From Methyloversatilis sp. (GTDB lineage Bacteria > Pseudomonadota > Gammaproteobacteria > Burkholderiales > Rhodocyclaceae), in the NCBI GenBank assembly GCA_016791045.1, contig JAEUNO010000047.1:1-64000 (forward strand): a stretch of 64,000 nucleotides of DNA, read 5' to 3'. The position numbers and the translations under genes were made by a program. Positions 7,759 to 16,439 of the stretch are shown here, in pieces (the first letter of the stretch is position 1; each line of letters starts with the position of its first letter). The notes under the pieces were generated by a model that was not told the DNA's origin, made no database searches, and saw only the letters and a program-made list of their open reading frames with translations.

Positions 7759-8895
7759 TCAGAACTCCAGGGTGTCGGCGAACTTCAGCGCCGACATCTG
7801 CGCCCGATTGACCTGATTGGCGTCGAGCCCGAGCGAGTGGGTCAGCTCGCGCAGGGCGCCGGCCGAGACATCCTCGCAGGCGCGCGCGAGTTTCAGGAAG
7901 GGCGTGTAGGCGCCATCGTTGCCGAGCAGCGCATCCGTGATCGGTTCGGGCAGTGTCATTTCTTCGAGCACGGTGTCCATCGGGGCACCGAGCAGCTTGT
8001 CGAGCAGCGAAAAGGCGCCGGTGATGAACAGGTTGTCGTGTTCCTCGCGCGGAAAGAACTCTGCACCGAGCACTTCCATCAGCCGGCCGCGCGCGATCGC
8101 CGCCTGCATCAGCGCCGGCGCCGACGGGTCCTTGCCGGCGGTGACCAGCAGCAGCGACAGCCACTTGTTCAGCTTGTCGTAGCCCAGGATGACCACCGCG
8201 TGGCGGAAGGACTGCACCTGGCACATCAGGCCGAAACCGGCCGAATTGATGTAGCGCAGCAGCTTGAACGACAGTGCCACGTCCTGCTTCAGCGCGTCCT
8301 CGATCTGTTTCGGGTCGGCGTTGCGACGCACCAGATTGAGCACGCGAACGATCTGCGCGTGCGCCGGCGCCAGCTTCTTCGCCGTGGTCTGGTTGGCCTT
8401 GAAGAACCAGCCGGTCGCGCCGCCATAACCGGCCTTGACCGCGGCGTCGAAGGCCGGTGGATCGGCCACGCCGGTTGCCAGCAGGATGCCGGGCACGCGG
8501 ATGGTGACCGGCTGCACCCGCGCGTCCGCCATGACGAAGCGGAAACCGAGGCCGGTAGGCAGTTCGGTGCCCACCTTGTAGTCGCCCAGCACCAGCGGTA
8601 CGCCAGCCTGCGCGAGCTGCAGCACCGCTTCAGCGCAGGCCGGATCGGCGAGCTGTACCGCGCCGACTTCCATCATGGCGCCTTCCGGCGCGATCCAGTC
8701 GGCCAGGCTGGCGTCGGGTGCGCAGCCGGCGAGGCTGACGAACACCGGGCGCGCCGGCGGCCAGTCTTCGCCGATGGCGTCCAGCGCCGCCACGGCGTCG
8801 CCGCAGGTGGGCGCATGCACGCGCAGCCGGGTGGCCGTGATCGCGCGCTGCTTGTTGATGACCGGTTCGCGGGTGAAGAAGACGTCCTGGCTCAT
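7759..8895 (-). CDS. HDOD domain signalling protein
   Basis: A 378-residue protein of the EAL-like/HDOD two-domain type. The C-terminal half (about residues 175-370) is a HDOD domain: SFKLLRYINSAGFGL and the following hydrophobic helices match the family. The N-terminal half resembles the degenerate EAL-type domain of the YuxH group, without intact EAL catalytic residues, so it is probably a protein-interaction module rather than a phosphodiesterase. HDOD proteins work in signalling, motility or stress control, and the target here is unknown. ATG 8895 is chosen because it overlaps the stop of the upstream reductase by 4 bp (ATGA), so the two genes are translationally coupled. Confidence 0.82.
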   Translation of the reverse strand: MSQDVFFTREPVINKQRAITATRLRVHAPTCGDAVAALDAIGEDWPPARPVFVSLAGCAPDASLADWIAPEGAMMEVGAVQLADPACAEAVLQLAQAGVPLVLGDYKVGTELPTGLGFRFVMADARVQPVTIRVPGILLATGVADPPAFDAAVKAGYGGATGWFFKANQTTAKKLAPAHAQIVRVLNLVRRNADPKQIEDALKQDVALSFKLLRYINSAGFGLMCQVQSFRHAVVILGYDKLNKWLSLLLVTAGKDPSAPALMQAAIARGRLMEVLGAEFFPREEHDNLFITGAFSLLDKLLGAPMDTVLEEMTLPEPITDALLGNDGAYTPFLKLARACEDVSAGALRELTHSLGLDANQVNRAQMSALKFADTLEF

Positions 8896-9908
8896 TGCGG
8901 TGAATAGGTAAATGAGTCTGCGTGAAAGTGCTCTATCGGCAGATTGCACTGTCGGGTGAAGTCCGCCTTCGCGGCGTCGATCATTGCCGGTCCGCCACAG
9001 GCATAGACCTGATGGCCGGCGAGATCGGGCAGGTCGGCCAGCACCGCCTGATGCACGAAACCGGTGCGTCCGGTCCAGGCGTCATCGGTCGCCGGTTCCG
9101 ACAGCACCGGGATGTAGCGGAAACCGGGCAGCCGGTCGACCCAGCTCGCCGCCAGATCGTGCATGTACAGGTCCTGCTTCGTGCGCGCGCCCCAGTACAG
9201 CGTGATCGGCTTTTTGTAGCCGGTTTCGATGGCATGTTCGATGATCGCCTTGATCGGCGCAAAACCGGTGCCGCCGGCCACCATGATCACCGGCCGGTCG
9301 ACGTCCTCGCGCAGAAAGAAGCTGCCCAGCGGCCCCTCGAAGCGCAGGATGTCGCGCTCCTTCATCGCGCTGAACACATGGCCGGTGAAGTGGCCGCCCG
9401 GCACCTCGCGGATGTGCAGCGTCAGGAATTCGTCGTCGTGCGGCGCATTGGCGATCGAAAAGCTGCGCCGCTTGCCGTCGCGCAGCAGGAAGTCGATGTA
9501 CTGGCCGGCGAGGTACTGCAGCCTCTCGTTGGCCGGCAGCTTCAGGCTGACCGCCATCACGTCCGGTGCGAGCCGTTCCAGCTTCTGCACCCGGGTCGGC
9601 ATGATGCGCACCGCGATGTCCTTCATGTCGCCGACTTCGCGGCACTCCAGTTCGAGGTCGGAGCGCGCGGTGGCGCAGCAGAACAGCGCAAAGCCCTGCG
9701 CCTTTTCGGCGTCGGTCAGCTTGGCCGCCTGATGCTTGCCGTAATCGACCGTGCCGGACAGGATTTTCCCCTTGCACGAACCGCAGGCGCCGTTGCGGCA
9801 GCCATAGGGCAGATTGAAGCCGGCGGCCAGCGCGGCGTCGAGCAGGCGGGTTTCGGCGTCGGTAGTGAAGGTGTGCTGGCTCGGTTTGAGGGTGACCTGA
9901 TAGGACAT
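8892..9908 (-). CDS. 2Fe-2S ferredoxin-type NAD(P)H oxidoreductase (CDP-6-deoxyglucoseen reductase-like)
   Basis: A 338-residue electron-transfer flavoprotein. Residues 1-90 form a plant-type [2Fe-2S] ferredoxin domain with ligands in YGCRNGACGSCKG and the final Cys in LFCCATA. An FAD-binding barrel follows (RSFSIANAP), then an NAD-binding domain (VAGGTGFAPIKAI), as in AscD/CDP-6-deoxy-delta-3,4-glucoseen reductases and oxygenase reductases. The family name does not prove a sugar substrate; no deoxysugar genes are nearby. ATG 9908 gives the standard ferredoxin N terminus (MSYQVTLKPSQ), although the frame is open far upstream. It is divergent from the epimerase-like gene with only 22 bp between starts. 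Confidence 0.88.
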   Translation of the reverse strand: MSYQVTLKPSQHTFTTDAETRLLDAALAAGFNLPYGCRNGACGSCKGKILSGTVDYGKHQAAKLTDAEKAQGFALFCCATARSDLELECREVGDMKDIAVRIMPTRVQKLERLAPDVMAVSLKLPANERLQYLAGQYIDFLLRDGKRRSFSIANAPHDDEFLTLHIREVPGGHFTGHVFSAMKERDILRFEGPLGSFFLREDVDRPVIMVAGGTGFAPIKAIIEHAIETGYKKPITLYWGARTKQDLYMHDLAASWVDRLPGFRYIPVLSEPATDDAWTGRTGFVHQAVLADLPDLAGHQVYACGGPAMIDAAKADFTRQCNLPIEHFHADSFTYSPQ

Positions 9909-9930
9909 GGCAGCGTGAGACAATCCGTGA

Positions 9931-10863
9931 ATGAACAAGGTAAAGCGATCGCAGCGCACGGCCCCGGCGGGGTGGTGCGGCAAACGGTCAAGGGTGCTGA
10001 TTGTAGGCTGTGGCGACGTTGCACGGCGCGCGCTGCCCTGGCTGGCGCCGCGGGTCAGGGTGTGGGCCATGGTGCGCAACGTCGAATCGGCCGCCGAACT
10101 GCGCCGGCTGGGCGTGCGTTGCGTGCGTGCCGACCTCGATGACGCGGCCAGCCTGCGCCGCGTGGCGGCACTGGCCACCTGGGTGTGGCACTTCGCGCCG
10201 CCGCCGGCCACGGGTGACGGCCGCGATCCGCGCAGCCGCCGCCTGGTGGCCGCGCTGGCGCGTGCCGGGCGCACCGACCGGCTGTGCTACATCAGCACCA
10301 GCGGCGTCTATGGCGACTGCGCCGGCGAGCGGGTGCCGGAAACGCGGCCGTTGAACGCCGGCAGCGCACGGGCCGCGCGGCGGGTCGACGCCGAATCGGC
10401 GGTGCGCCGACTGGCGCGGCGCGGTGTCGCGGTGAGCATCTTGCGGGCGCCCGGCATCTACGGCCCCGACCGCCTGCCGCTGGACCGCCTGAAGCGTGCC
10501 GATCCGGTGCTGCACCGCGATGAGGATGTGTACACCAATCACATCGACGCCGCGGATCTGGGCCGACTCGCGTGGGGCGCGCTGATGCGCGCGCGCGGCG
10601 GCCGCGCCTACAACGCGAGCGACGACACCCGGCTCGCCATGGGCGACTATTTCGACCGCGTGGCCGACGCCTTCGCGCTGCCGCGCCCGCCGCGCGTCAC
10701 GCGCGAGGAGGCGCGCGCGCGGCTGAGCCCGATGATGCTGTCCTTCATGAATGAATCGCGCGTGCTCGACAACGGCCGCATGAAGCGCGAGTTGCGGGTG
10801 ACGTTGCACCGCCCCGACGTCGACGCCGTGCTCGCACACGCCCTGCAGACTTTCCAACGCTGA
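9931..10863 (+). CDS. NAD-dependent epimerase/dehydratase family protein
   Basis: A 310-residue atypical short-chain dehydrogenase. The nucleotide-binding motif is VLIVGCGDVARRAL, followed by an acidic stretch (CVRADLDDA) and YISTSGVYGD, where the active-site Thr/Ser/Tyr lie. Similar proteins are annotated as YeeZ-like epimerases with no assigned substrate. The start is uncertain: ATG 9931 leaves just 22 bp to the divergent reductase, while GTG at about 9994 would begin right at the Rossmann strand. It is followed 8 bp later by hemJ, so the two are probably co-transcribed. Confidence 0.8.
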   Translation: MNKVKRSQRTAPAGWCGKRSRVLIVGCGDVARRALPWLAPRVRVWAMVRNVESAAELRRLGVRCVRADLDDAASLRRVAALATWVWHFAPPPATGDGRDPRSRRLVAALARAGRTDRLCYISTSGVYGDCAGERVPETRPLNAGSARAARRVDAESAVRRLARRGVAVSILRAPGIYGPDRLPLDRLKRADPVLHRDEDVYTNHIDAADLGRLAWGALMRARGGRAYNASDDTRLAMGDYFDRVADAFALPRPPRVTREEARARLSPMMLSFMNESRVLDNGRMKRELRVTLHRPDVDAVLAHALQTFQR

Positions 10864-10871
10864 GCAATGCA

Positions 10872-11300
10872 ATGACCAGTACCTATCTGTGGGCCAAGGC
10901 CCTGCACATCGTTTTCGTCACCAGCTGGTTCGCCGGCCTGTTCTACCTGCCGCGCCTGTTCGTCAATCTGGCCATGCTCGGTGCGGACGAAACCGCGGTG
11001 CGCGAGCGCCTGCTGCTGATGTCGCGCAAGCTGCTGCGCTTCATGGGCCCGCTGGCCGGGCTGGCGGTCGGTTTCGGCCTGTGGCTGTGGCTGGGCGAAG
11101 GCATCGGTGGCGGCTGGATGCATGCCAAGCTGCTGCTGGTGCTCTTCCTGATCGGCTATCACCATTACTGCGCGCGCCTGTTGCGCGCCTTCGAAGCCAA
11201 CCGCAACACGCGCAGCCATGTCTGGTACCGCTGGTTCAACGAGGCGCCGGTGCTGGTGCTGTTCGCCGTCGTGCTGCTGGTCGTGCTGAAACCTTTCTGA
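10872..11300 (+). CDS. hemJ: HemJ/CopD-family protoporphyrinogen oxidase
   Basis: A 142-residue protein with four hydrophobic segments, the usual size for HemJ. This inner-membrane, heme b-binding enzyme oxidises protoporphyrinogen IX to protoporphyrin IX in many proteobacteria that lack HemG/HemY. Seen: the conserved first helix KALHIVFVTSWFAGLFYL with the likely heme-ligand His, then YLPRLFV, and GGWMHAKLLLVL in the third segment. Heme supply fits a genome rich in c-type cytochromes, as this window shows. It follows the epimerase-like gene by 8 bp and precedes the rRNA methyltransferase gene by 4 bp. Confidence 0.88.
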   Translation: MTSTYLWAKALHIVFVTSWFAGLFYLPRLFVNLAMLGADETAVRERLLLMSRKLLRFMGPLAGLAVGFGLWLWLGEGIGGGWMHAKLLLVLFLIGYHHYCARLLRAFEANRNTRSHVWYRWFNEAPVLVLFAVVLLVVLKPF

Positions 11301-11304
11301 TCCC

Positions 11305-12621
11305 ATGACGAATTTCCCTCCGAAGAGAATCCCGCGAAAGACATCCGCGCCGCGCCCGGCTGCACCTGCCGAGCGCTCCACCGCTGCACCTGCCGTGCGC
11401 TCCATCCGCCGCGTGCCCCGCCCGGAAGGCGACATGCCGGCCGAACTGCAGGGCGACCAGCACTACTTCTCGCCCTGTCCGCGCGGCCTCGAAGCCGTGC
11501 TGGCCGACGAACTGGTCGCGCTCGGTGCCGACGCCGTGAAGGCGGTGCCCGGTGGCGTCGCCTTCTCGGGCCCGTGGGCGCTGGTGTATCGCGTCAATCT
11601 GGAAAGCCGCATCGCCACCCGCGTGCTGTGGCGCGTCGGCCACGGGCCGTACCGCAAGGAAGACGATATCTTCAAGCTGGCGCTGGGCCTGGCCTGGGAG
11701 CACTGGTTCTCGCCGCGCTGCACGCTGCGCGTCTACACCACGGCGGTGCGCTCGCCGCTTAAATCGGTCGATTTCGTCACCCTGCGCGTGAAGGATGCGA
11801 TCTGCGACCGCATGCGCGAACAGACGCGCTCGCGGCCGAGCATCGACACCGTGGCACCGGACGTGCGCGTGCATGTGTTCCTGACCGACCGCGATGCCAC
11901 GATCTATCTCGATACCTCGGGTGAGCCGCTGTACAAGCGCGGCTTCAAGGTGGCGCATGTCGAGGCACCGCTGAAGGAAAACCTCGCCGCCGGCATCATC
12001 CTGCTGTCCGGCTGGGACAAGGTGGAGCCCTTTTTCGATCCGATGTGCGGCAGCGGCACCTTCCTGATCGAGGCGGCGCAGATGGCGCTCGACATCGCGC
12101 CCGGCCTCGGCCGCGGCTTCGGCTTCGAAAAGCTCACCACCTATCGTGCCGCAGAGTGGCATGCCGTGCGTGACGCGGCCGCGGCGCGCGCCCAGCCCCC
12201 GCGCGAACTGCCGATCTACGGCTCCGACATCGCCGGCCGCGAAGTCGCACGCTGCAAGGAAAACCTGCAGGCCGCGAAACTGCCCTGGGTGGTGCGGGTC
12301 GAGGGGGTGGACCTGATGGATCGCGAGCCGCCGGCCGACCACGGCGTGCTGGTGACCAATCCGCCGTATGGCGAGCGCATCGGCGAAAAGCAGGCGCTGG
12401 CCACCTTCTATCCGAAGCTTGGCGACCTGCTGAAGCAGCGTTACAGCGGCTGGCGCTGCCTGTTCATCACCGCCGACACCGACTTTCCGAAGCTGATCAA
12501 GCTGAAGGCGAGCCGCCGCACGCCGCTGTACAACGGCGCGCTGGAATGCCGGCTGTACGAGTACCGCATGGTCGAAGGCAGCCTGCGTGCGCCGCGTGCC
12601 GACGCGCCACCGGAACCGTGA
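11305..12621 (+). CDS. THUMP-domain 23S rRNA guanine-N2 methyltransferase, RlmL type
   Basis: A 438-residue protein with a basic, Pro-rich N-terminal extension of ~50 residues. It then has a ferredoxin-like/THUMP RNA-binding region (residues ~50-205) and a class I SAM methyltransferase domain with DPMCGSGTFLIEAA (motif I) and the catalytic NPPYGERIG motif. This matches the RlmL half of E. coli RlmKL, which makes m2G2445 in 23S rRNA; the RlmK half is absent, as in many betaproteobacteria. The exact target is inferred from the family. ATG 11305 is the only good start, 4 bp after hemJ. Confidence 0.87.
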   Translation: MTNFPPKRIPRKTSAPRPAAPAERSTAAPAVRSIRRVPRPEGDMPAELQGDQHYFSPCPRGLEAVLADELVALGADAVKAVPGGVAFSGPWALVYRVNLESRIATRVLWRVGHGPYRKEDDIFKLALGLAWEHWFSPRCTLRVYTTAVRSPLKSVDFVTLRVKDAICDRMREQTRSRPSIDTVAPDVRVHVFLTDRDATIYLDTSGEPLYKRGFKVAHVEAPLKENLAAGIILLSGWDKVEPFFDPMCGSGTFLIEAAQMALDIAPGLGRGFGFEKLTTYRAAEWHAVRDAAAARAQPPRELPIYGSDIAGREVARCKENLQAAKLPWVVRVEGVDLMDREPPADHGVLVTNPPYGERIGEKQALATFYPKLGDLLKQRYSGWRCLFITADTDFPKLIKLKASRRTPLYNGALECRLYEYRMVEGSLRAPRADAPPEP

Positions 12622-12632
12622 AGGCGGCAGCG

Positions 12633-13004
12633 ATGAGGCTGAACAGGATGGGCTGCCTGCTGGCGGCGATCGTCACGTTGCCGGCCGCCGCAGGAGAAGC
12701 GCCGCCGGCCGCAGACTGGCAGCTCGCCGGCCGACTCGGCCTGCTGCAGTTCATCGTCGTGCCCGAGGCTTCGGCGCGCGACCGCGCCTACTACGAGCGC
12801 ATCATCGACACGGTGTGCAGCGACGACACCGCATCCTGCTTCCTGCGCTTCTTCACCAATGCGAGCGGCGTCGCGATGAGCTTCCCGCTGCCCGATGCGG
12901 TGCTGGCGGAACCGACGGTGATGTTCCAGCGCTCGGCCAAGCACCGGACCGAACAGTTCCAGTGGAGCTGCCGGCTCGGGCTGGCGGAAAGCGCCTGCTT
13001 CTAG
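12633..13004 (+). CDS. secreted hypothetical protein
   Basis: A 123-residue protein I do not recognise. It starts with a Sec signal peptide (MRLNRMGCLLAAIVTLPAAA, cleavage near GEA), so the mature protein is a small periplasmic protein of about 100 residues. It carries four cysteines (TVCSDD, SCFLRF, WSCRLG, and the penultimate Cys) that could form two disulfides. A GTG at 12618 overlapping the rlmL stop is an alternative start. ATG 12633 is preferred because it has AAGG nine bases upstream and gives a clean signal peptide. It converges on msrA with 16 bp between the stops. Confidence 0.7.
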   Translation: MRLNRMGCLLAAIVTLPAAAGEAPPAADWQLAGRLGLLQFIVVPEASARDRAYYERIIDTVCSDDTASCFLRFFTNASGVAMSFPLPDAVLAEPTVMFQRSAKHRTEQFQWSCRLGLAESACF

Positions 13005-13020
13005 AAGGTATCGCCGACGC

Positions 13021-13524
13021 TCATCGATCGCTGCGCGGCAGCACCCAGCCGGCGCGCGGAAAGTGGCAGGTGTAACCGTTCGGAATGCGCTCCAGATAGT
13101 CCTGGTGCTCCGGCTCGGCTTCCCAGAAGTCGCCTACCGGTTCCACTTCGGTCACCACCGGCCCCGGCCACAGGCCTGACGCATTCACGTCGGCGATGGT
13201 GCGCAGCGCCTCGTCGCGCTGCGCCTCCGACACCCAGTAGATGGCCGACCGGTAGGCGAGGCCGCGATCGTTGCCCTGGCGGTTCTTCGTCGTCGGGTCA
13301 TGGATCTGGAAGAAGAATTCGAGCAGCTGCCGGTAGCTGATCTGCGCCGGATCGAACACGATCTCGATGCCTTCGGCGTGCGTGCCGTGGCTGCGGTAGG
13401 TCGCATTCGGCACATCGCCGCCGGTGTAGCCGACGCGCGTTTTCAGTACGCCGGGCAGCTTGCGGATCAGGTCCTGCATGCCCCAGAAGCAGCCGCCGGC
13501 CAGCACCGCGCGTTCGCTGCTCAT
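13021..13524 (-). CDS. msrA: peptide-methionine (S)-S-oxide reductase
   Basis: A 167-residue MsrA that reduces the S-epimer of methionine sulfoxide in oxidised proteins. The catalytic motif AGGCFWGMQ with the nucleophilic Cys is near the N terminus, followed by TRVGYTGG and [16 protein letters not shown]; all are family hallmarks. No signal peptide is present, so it is cytoplasmic. It lies downstream of msrB, overlapping it by 4 bp, so both stereospecific reductases are made from one message. Confidence 0.96.
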   Translation of the reverse strand: MSSERAVLAGGCFWGMQDLIRKLPGVLKTRVGYTGGDVPNATYRSHGTHAEGIEIVFDPAQISYRQLLEFFFQIHDPTTKNRQGNDRGLAYRSAIYWVSEAQRDEALRTIADVNASGLWPGPVVTEVEPVGDFWEAEPEHQDYLERIPNGYTCHFPRAGWVLPRSDR

Positions 13525-13970
13525 CGCGCGCCCTCCACCTGATCGATCCAGTCGCCGTAGCCTTCCGCCGCCATGTCCTTCAGGTGGACGAAGCGCAGCG
13601 ACGCCGAATTGATGCAGTAGCGCAGGCCGCCGCGCTCGCGCGGGCCGTCGTTGAACACGTGGCCGAGGTGGCTGTCGCCGTGCGCCGAACGGACTTCGGT
13701 GCGCACCATGCCGAGCGAGGCGTCGCGCAGTTCGGTCACGTGCGCCGGCTCGATCGGTTTGGTGAAGCTGGGCCAGCCGCAGCCGGATTCGAACTTGTCG
13801 GTCGAGGCGAACAGCGGCTCACCCGACACGATGTCGACATAGATGCCGGGCGCGTGATTCTTCAGGTACTCGCCGGTACCGGGGTATTCGGTGCCGTTCT
13901 GCTGCGTGACGCGGTACTGCTCGGGCGTCAGGCGGGCGAGGGCTTCGGGGGTCTTGGCGTAGGTTTTCAC
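13521..13970 (-). CDS. msrB: peptide-methionine (R)-S-oxide reductase
   Basis: A 149-residue MsrB that reduces the R-epimer of methionine sulfoxide. Seen: [39 protein letters not shown] and [11 protein letters not shown], the last with the catalytic Cys. The CxxC zinc pairs found in many MsrBs are not visible, so this is probably the zinc-free form. It is the first gene of the msrB-msrA pair, and the overlap with msrA (ATGA) implies coupling. Confidence 0.95.
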   Translation of the reverse strand: MKTYAKTPEALARLTPEQYRVTQQNGTEYPGTGEYLKNHAPGIYVDIVSGEPLFASTDKFESGCGWPSFTKPIEPAHVTELRDASLGMVRTEVRSAHGDSHLGHVFNDGPRERGGLRYCINSASLRFVHLKDMAAEGYGDWIDQVEGAR

Positions 13971-14083
13971 GGGATTCTCCGGCCGGGATGGGGTGCAGCC
14001 TCTGCAGGTGCTGCCGAACAGAGGGATTTAAAGCCCGCGAGTTCCGTCTGTCGAGTACACGGCAGGCAGAGCGCCGGTCGCCC

Positions 14084-14689
14084 TCACTCGTGTGCCTGCT
14101 CCGGATAGATGATGATCGACAGGAAGCGGATCGGCACTTCGGTCAGCTTTTCCGGGCCGTGGGGCACGTTGCCGTCGAAAGTGAGCGCGTCGCCCGGCTC
14201 CAGCGAGTGGATGGTCTTGCCGTGGCGGTAGTCGATGCGGCCTTCCAGCATGTAGATGAATTCGGTGCCCGGATGTTCGAACACCGGGAAGGTGGCCGAG
14301 GTCTGTTCGATGGTGATCAGGAAGGGCTCGAACAGCTTGGTCGGTCCCTGGTGGTAGGACAGCAGGTGATAGGTGTGGCCGCTCTTCGTGCCGCGCCGCG
14401 CCACTTCCATGCTTTCGCCGGCTTTCACCAGCTGCGCGCCGCCGCCCTCGGTTTCGTAGTCCTTGAACAGCGCCGACAGCGACACGCCGAGCGCGCGCGC
14501 GATGCGCGACAGCGCGTCCAGGCTGGTGGCGGTCTGGCCGTTCTCGATGCGCGACAGCATGCCGCGGCTGATGTCGGCGCGGTCCGAAATGTCGGCGATC
14601 GTCAGTCCGTGCGCCCGGCGCAGCTCGCGGATCGTGGTGCCGAGGTAGCGCTCGAGTTCGCCTTCCATCGCACTGTCTTGCGTGCTCAT
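14084..14689 (-). CDS. XRE-family regulator with C-terminal cupin domain
   Basis: A 201-residue regulator. Residues ~15-72 are an HTH of the Xre/Cro type (LTIADISDRADISRGMLSRIE). Residues ~110-190 are a cupin (HPGTEFIYMLEGRIDY, GDALTFDGNVPHGPE), where a small ligand probably binds; PuuR-type regulators have this layout. It is transcribed away from mgdA across a ~196-bp region that holds palindromic sequences. This makes it the natural candidate for control of the N-methylglutamate genes, perhaps sensing methylamine or a glutamyl intermediate. That role is inferred from position only. Confidence 0.88.
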   Translation of the reverse strand: MSTQDSAMEGELERYLGTTIRELRRAHGLTIADISDRADISRGMLSRIENGQTATSLDALSRIARALGVSLSALFKDYETEGGGAQLVKAGESMEVARRGTKSGHTYHLLSYHQGPTKLFEPFLITIEQTSATFPVFEHPGTEFIYMLEGRIDYRHGKTIHSLEPGDALTFDGNVPHGPEKLTEVPIRFLSIIIYPEQAHE

Positions 14690-14740
14690 TGTTGTGGCCT
14701 CCCTGTTCTGGCTGTGCGCGATTTTACGTGCCAGGTTTCA

Positions 14741-14817
14741 TCGTACGAATTTTTGTTGACTCCTGCTTCAAAAGGTTCGTGATTTGAACTAAAGTTGCTT
14801 CACACGAACATTGTCGT
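14741..14817. promoter_or_regulatory. candidate operator/promoter region between the regulator and mgdA
   Basis: Three related symmetric elements lie in the divergent intergenic region. They are the perfect palindrome TCGTACGA (14741-14748), the inverted repeat TTCGTG (14776-14781) with CACGAA (14803-14808), and ACGAACATTGTCGT (14804-14817). All share an ACGA/TCGT core. A TTGACT at 14756-14761 could be a -35 box for mgdA, though no good -10 follows at the usual spacing. These are plausible binding sites for the XRE-cupin protein; nothing here proves it. Confidence 0.5.
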
Positions 14818-14885
14818 GAAGCGAGTCGCCCACCGGCGGTCGCCCCGCAGCCTGGAACTGCGGAAACCCAACTTCGGAAAATTTC

Positions 14886-16127
14886 ATGCCCTGGCGCCTA
14901 TTGCGGTTCGGTCTGTCCAAGTCACATCCGGAACCGCGGATGTTCACGACCCACGACACGCTGAAACCTTCTTACGACGTGGTGATCATCGGCGGCGGCG
15001 GCCACGGGCTGGCCAGCGCCTACTATCTGGCGCGCGACCACGGCATCACCAATGTCGCGGTGCTTGAAAAAGGGTATATCGGCGGCGGCAACACCGGCCG
15101 GAACACCACCATCATCCGCTCGAACTACCTGACGCCCGAAGGCGTCAAGTTCTACGACAAGTCCGTGCAGCTGTGGCAGGACCTGTCGACCGAGTTCGAT
15201 CTCAACCTGTTCTTCTCCACCCGCGGTCACTTCACGCTGGCGCACACCGACTCGGCGATGCGCACGATGCGCTGGCGCGCCGAGGTGAACAAGCACTATG
15301 GCATCGCGTCCGAAGTGGTCGGGCCGGAAGACGTGAAGCGCGCCACGCCGCAGATGGACCTGTCCTGTGGCGGCCATGCGCCGATCCAGGGCGCGCTGTA
15401 CCACGCGCCCGGCGCGGTGGCCCGTCACGACGCGGTGGCCTGGGGCTACGGCCGCGGCGCCGACATGCGCGGCGCTGAAATCCACCAGCAGACAGCGGTC
15501 ACCGGCATCGAGGTCAAGGGCGGCAAGGTGGTCGGCGTACACACGACGCGCGGCTTCATCGCGACGAACAAGGTGATCTGTGCGGTGGCCGGCTTCACGC
15601 CGCGCATCACCGACATGGTCGGCATCAGGACGCCCATCTACATCCACCCGCTGCAGGCGATGGTGAGCGAGCCGATGAAGCCCTGGCTCGATTCCATCCT
15701 CGTTTCGGGCAGCCTGCACATCTACGTCAGCCAGAGTTCGCGCGGCGAACTGGTGATGGGCGCGTCGCTCGATCCGTACGAAGTGCAATCGACCCGCTCG
15801 ACGCTCGATTTCCCGGAAGGCCTGTCGGCGCACCTGCTCGACATGTTCCCCTTCCTGTCGCACGTGAAGGTGGTGCGCCAGTGGGCCGGCATGGCCGACA
15901 TGACGCCCGACTTCGCACCCATCATGGGCATGACGCCGGTCGAGGGCTTCTATCTCGATTCCGGCTGGGGCACCTGGGGCTTCAAGGCGACACCGGTGTG
16001 CGGCAAGACGATGGCCTGGACGGTGGCGAACGACAAGCCGCACGAACTGATCACCGGTTTCTCGCTGGACCGCTTCCGAAACTACGCGCTGACCGGCGAG
16101 AAGGGAGCGGCAAGTGTGGGTCACTGA
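14886..16127 (+). CDS. mgdA: N-methylglutamate dehydrogenase subunit A (sarcosine oxidase beta-like)
   Basis: A 413-residue FAD-dependent amine oxidase subunit related to the beta subunit of heterotetrameric sarcosine oxidase. Seen: VVIIGGGGHGLASAYYLARD (dinucleotide binding), GGGNTGRNTTIIRSNYL just after it, and the C-terminal FAD contact DSGWGTWGFKATPV. In the NMG pathway the MgdABCD complex oxidises N-methylglutamate to glutamate plus a C1 unit at formaldehyde level. The assignment to Mgd rather than sarcosine oxidase rests on the adjacent gmaS and mgsABC. The start is ATG 14886, with ATG 14940 as an alternative. First gene of the operon. Confidence 0.9.
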   Translation: MPWRLLRFGLSKSHPEPRMFTTHDTLKPSYDVVIIGGGGHGLASAYYLARDHGITNVAVLEKGYIGGGNTGRNTTIIRSNYLTPEGVKFYDKSVQLWQDLSTEFDLNLFFSTRGHFTLAHTDSAMRTMRWRAEVNKHYGIASEVVGPEDVKRATPQMDLSCGGHAPIQGALYHAPGAVARHDAVAWGYGRGADMRGAEIHQQTAVTGIEVKGGKVVGVHTTRGFIATNKVICAVAGFTPRITDMVGIRTPIYIHPLQAMVSEPMKPWLDSILVSGSLHIYVSQSSRGELVMGASLDPYEVQSTRSTLDFPEGLSAHLLDMFPFLSHVKVVRQWAGMADMTPDFAPIMGMTPVEGFYLDSGWGTWGFKATPVCGKTMAWTVANDKPHELITGFSLDRFRNYALTGEKGAASVGH

Positions 16128-16181
16128 GTGGATCAATGACGTTTTGTACGTATCCCTTCGCCGGACCGCAGGAGCGATGAC

Positions 16182-16439
16182 ATGAAACTGATGACCTGTC
16201 CGGTCAATGGCACGCGGCCGGTATCGGAATTCGTCTACTGGGGCGAAATCCGCCCGATGCCCGATCCCGACGCCTGCAGCGACGACGAGTGGGCCGCCTA
16301 CGTATTCAACCGCAACGGCGCACCCGGCGTGAAGAAGGAGTGGTGGTGCCACACGCCGTCGAACACCTGGTTCATCGCCGAGCGCGATACCGAGAAGGAT
16401 TTTGTGCTGCGTACCTATCTATATGGAGATGACCGGTGA
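16182..16439 (+). CDS. mgdB: N-methylglutamate dehydrogenase subunit B (sarcosine oxidase delta-like)
   Basis: An 85-residue protein matching the delta subunit of heterotetrameric sarcosine oxidase in length and in the SDDEWAAYVFNRNG core. In sarcosine oxidases this subunit binds one zinc through CPxCG and a C-terminal HxxxC. Here the first is CPVNG and the second HTPSN, so two of the four expected ligands are Asn; Cys6, His57 and an extra Cys56 remain. It lies between mgdA and mgdC and overlaps mgdC by 4 bp (GTGA). Confidence 0.87.
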   Translation: MKLMTCPVNGTRPVSEFVYWGEIRPMPDPDACSDDEWAAYVFNRNGAPGVKKEWWCHTPSNTWFIAERDTEKDFVLRTYLYGDDR

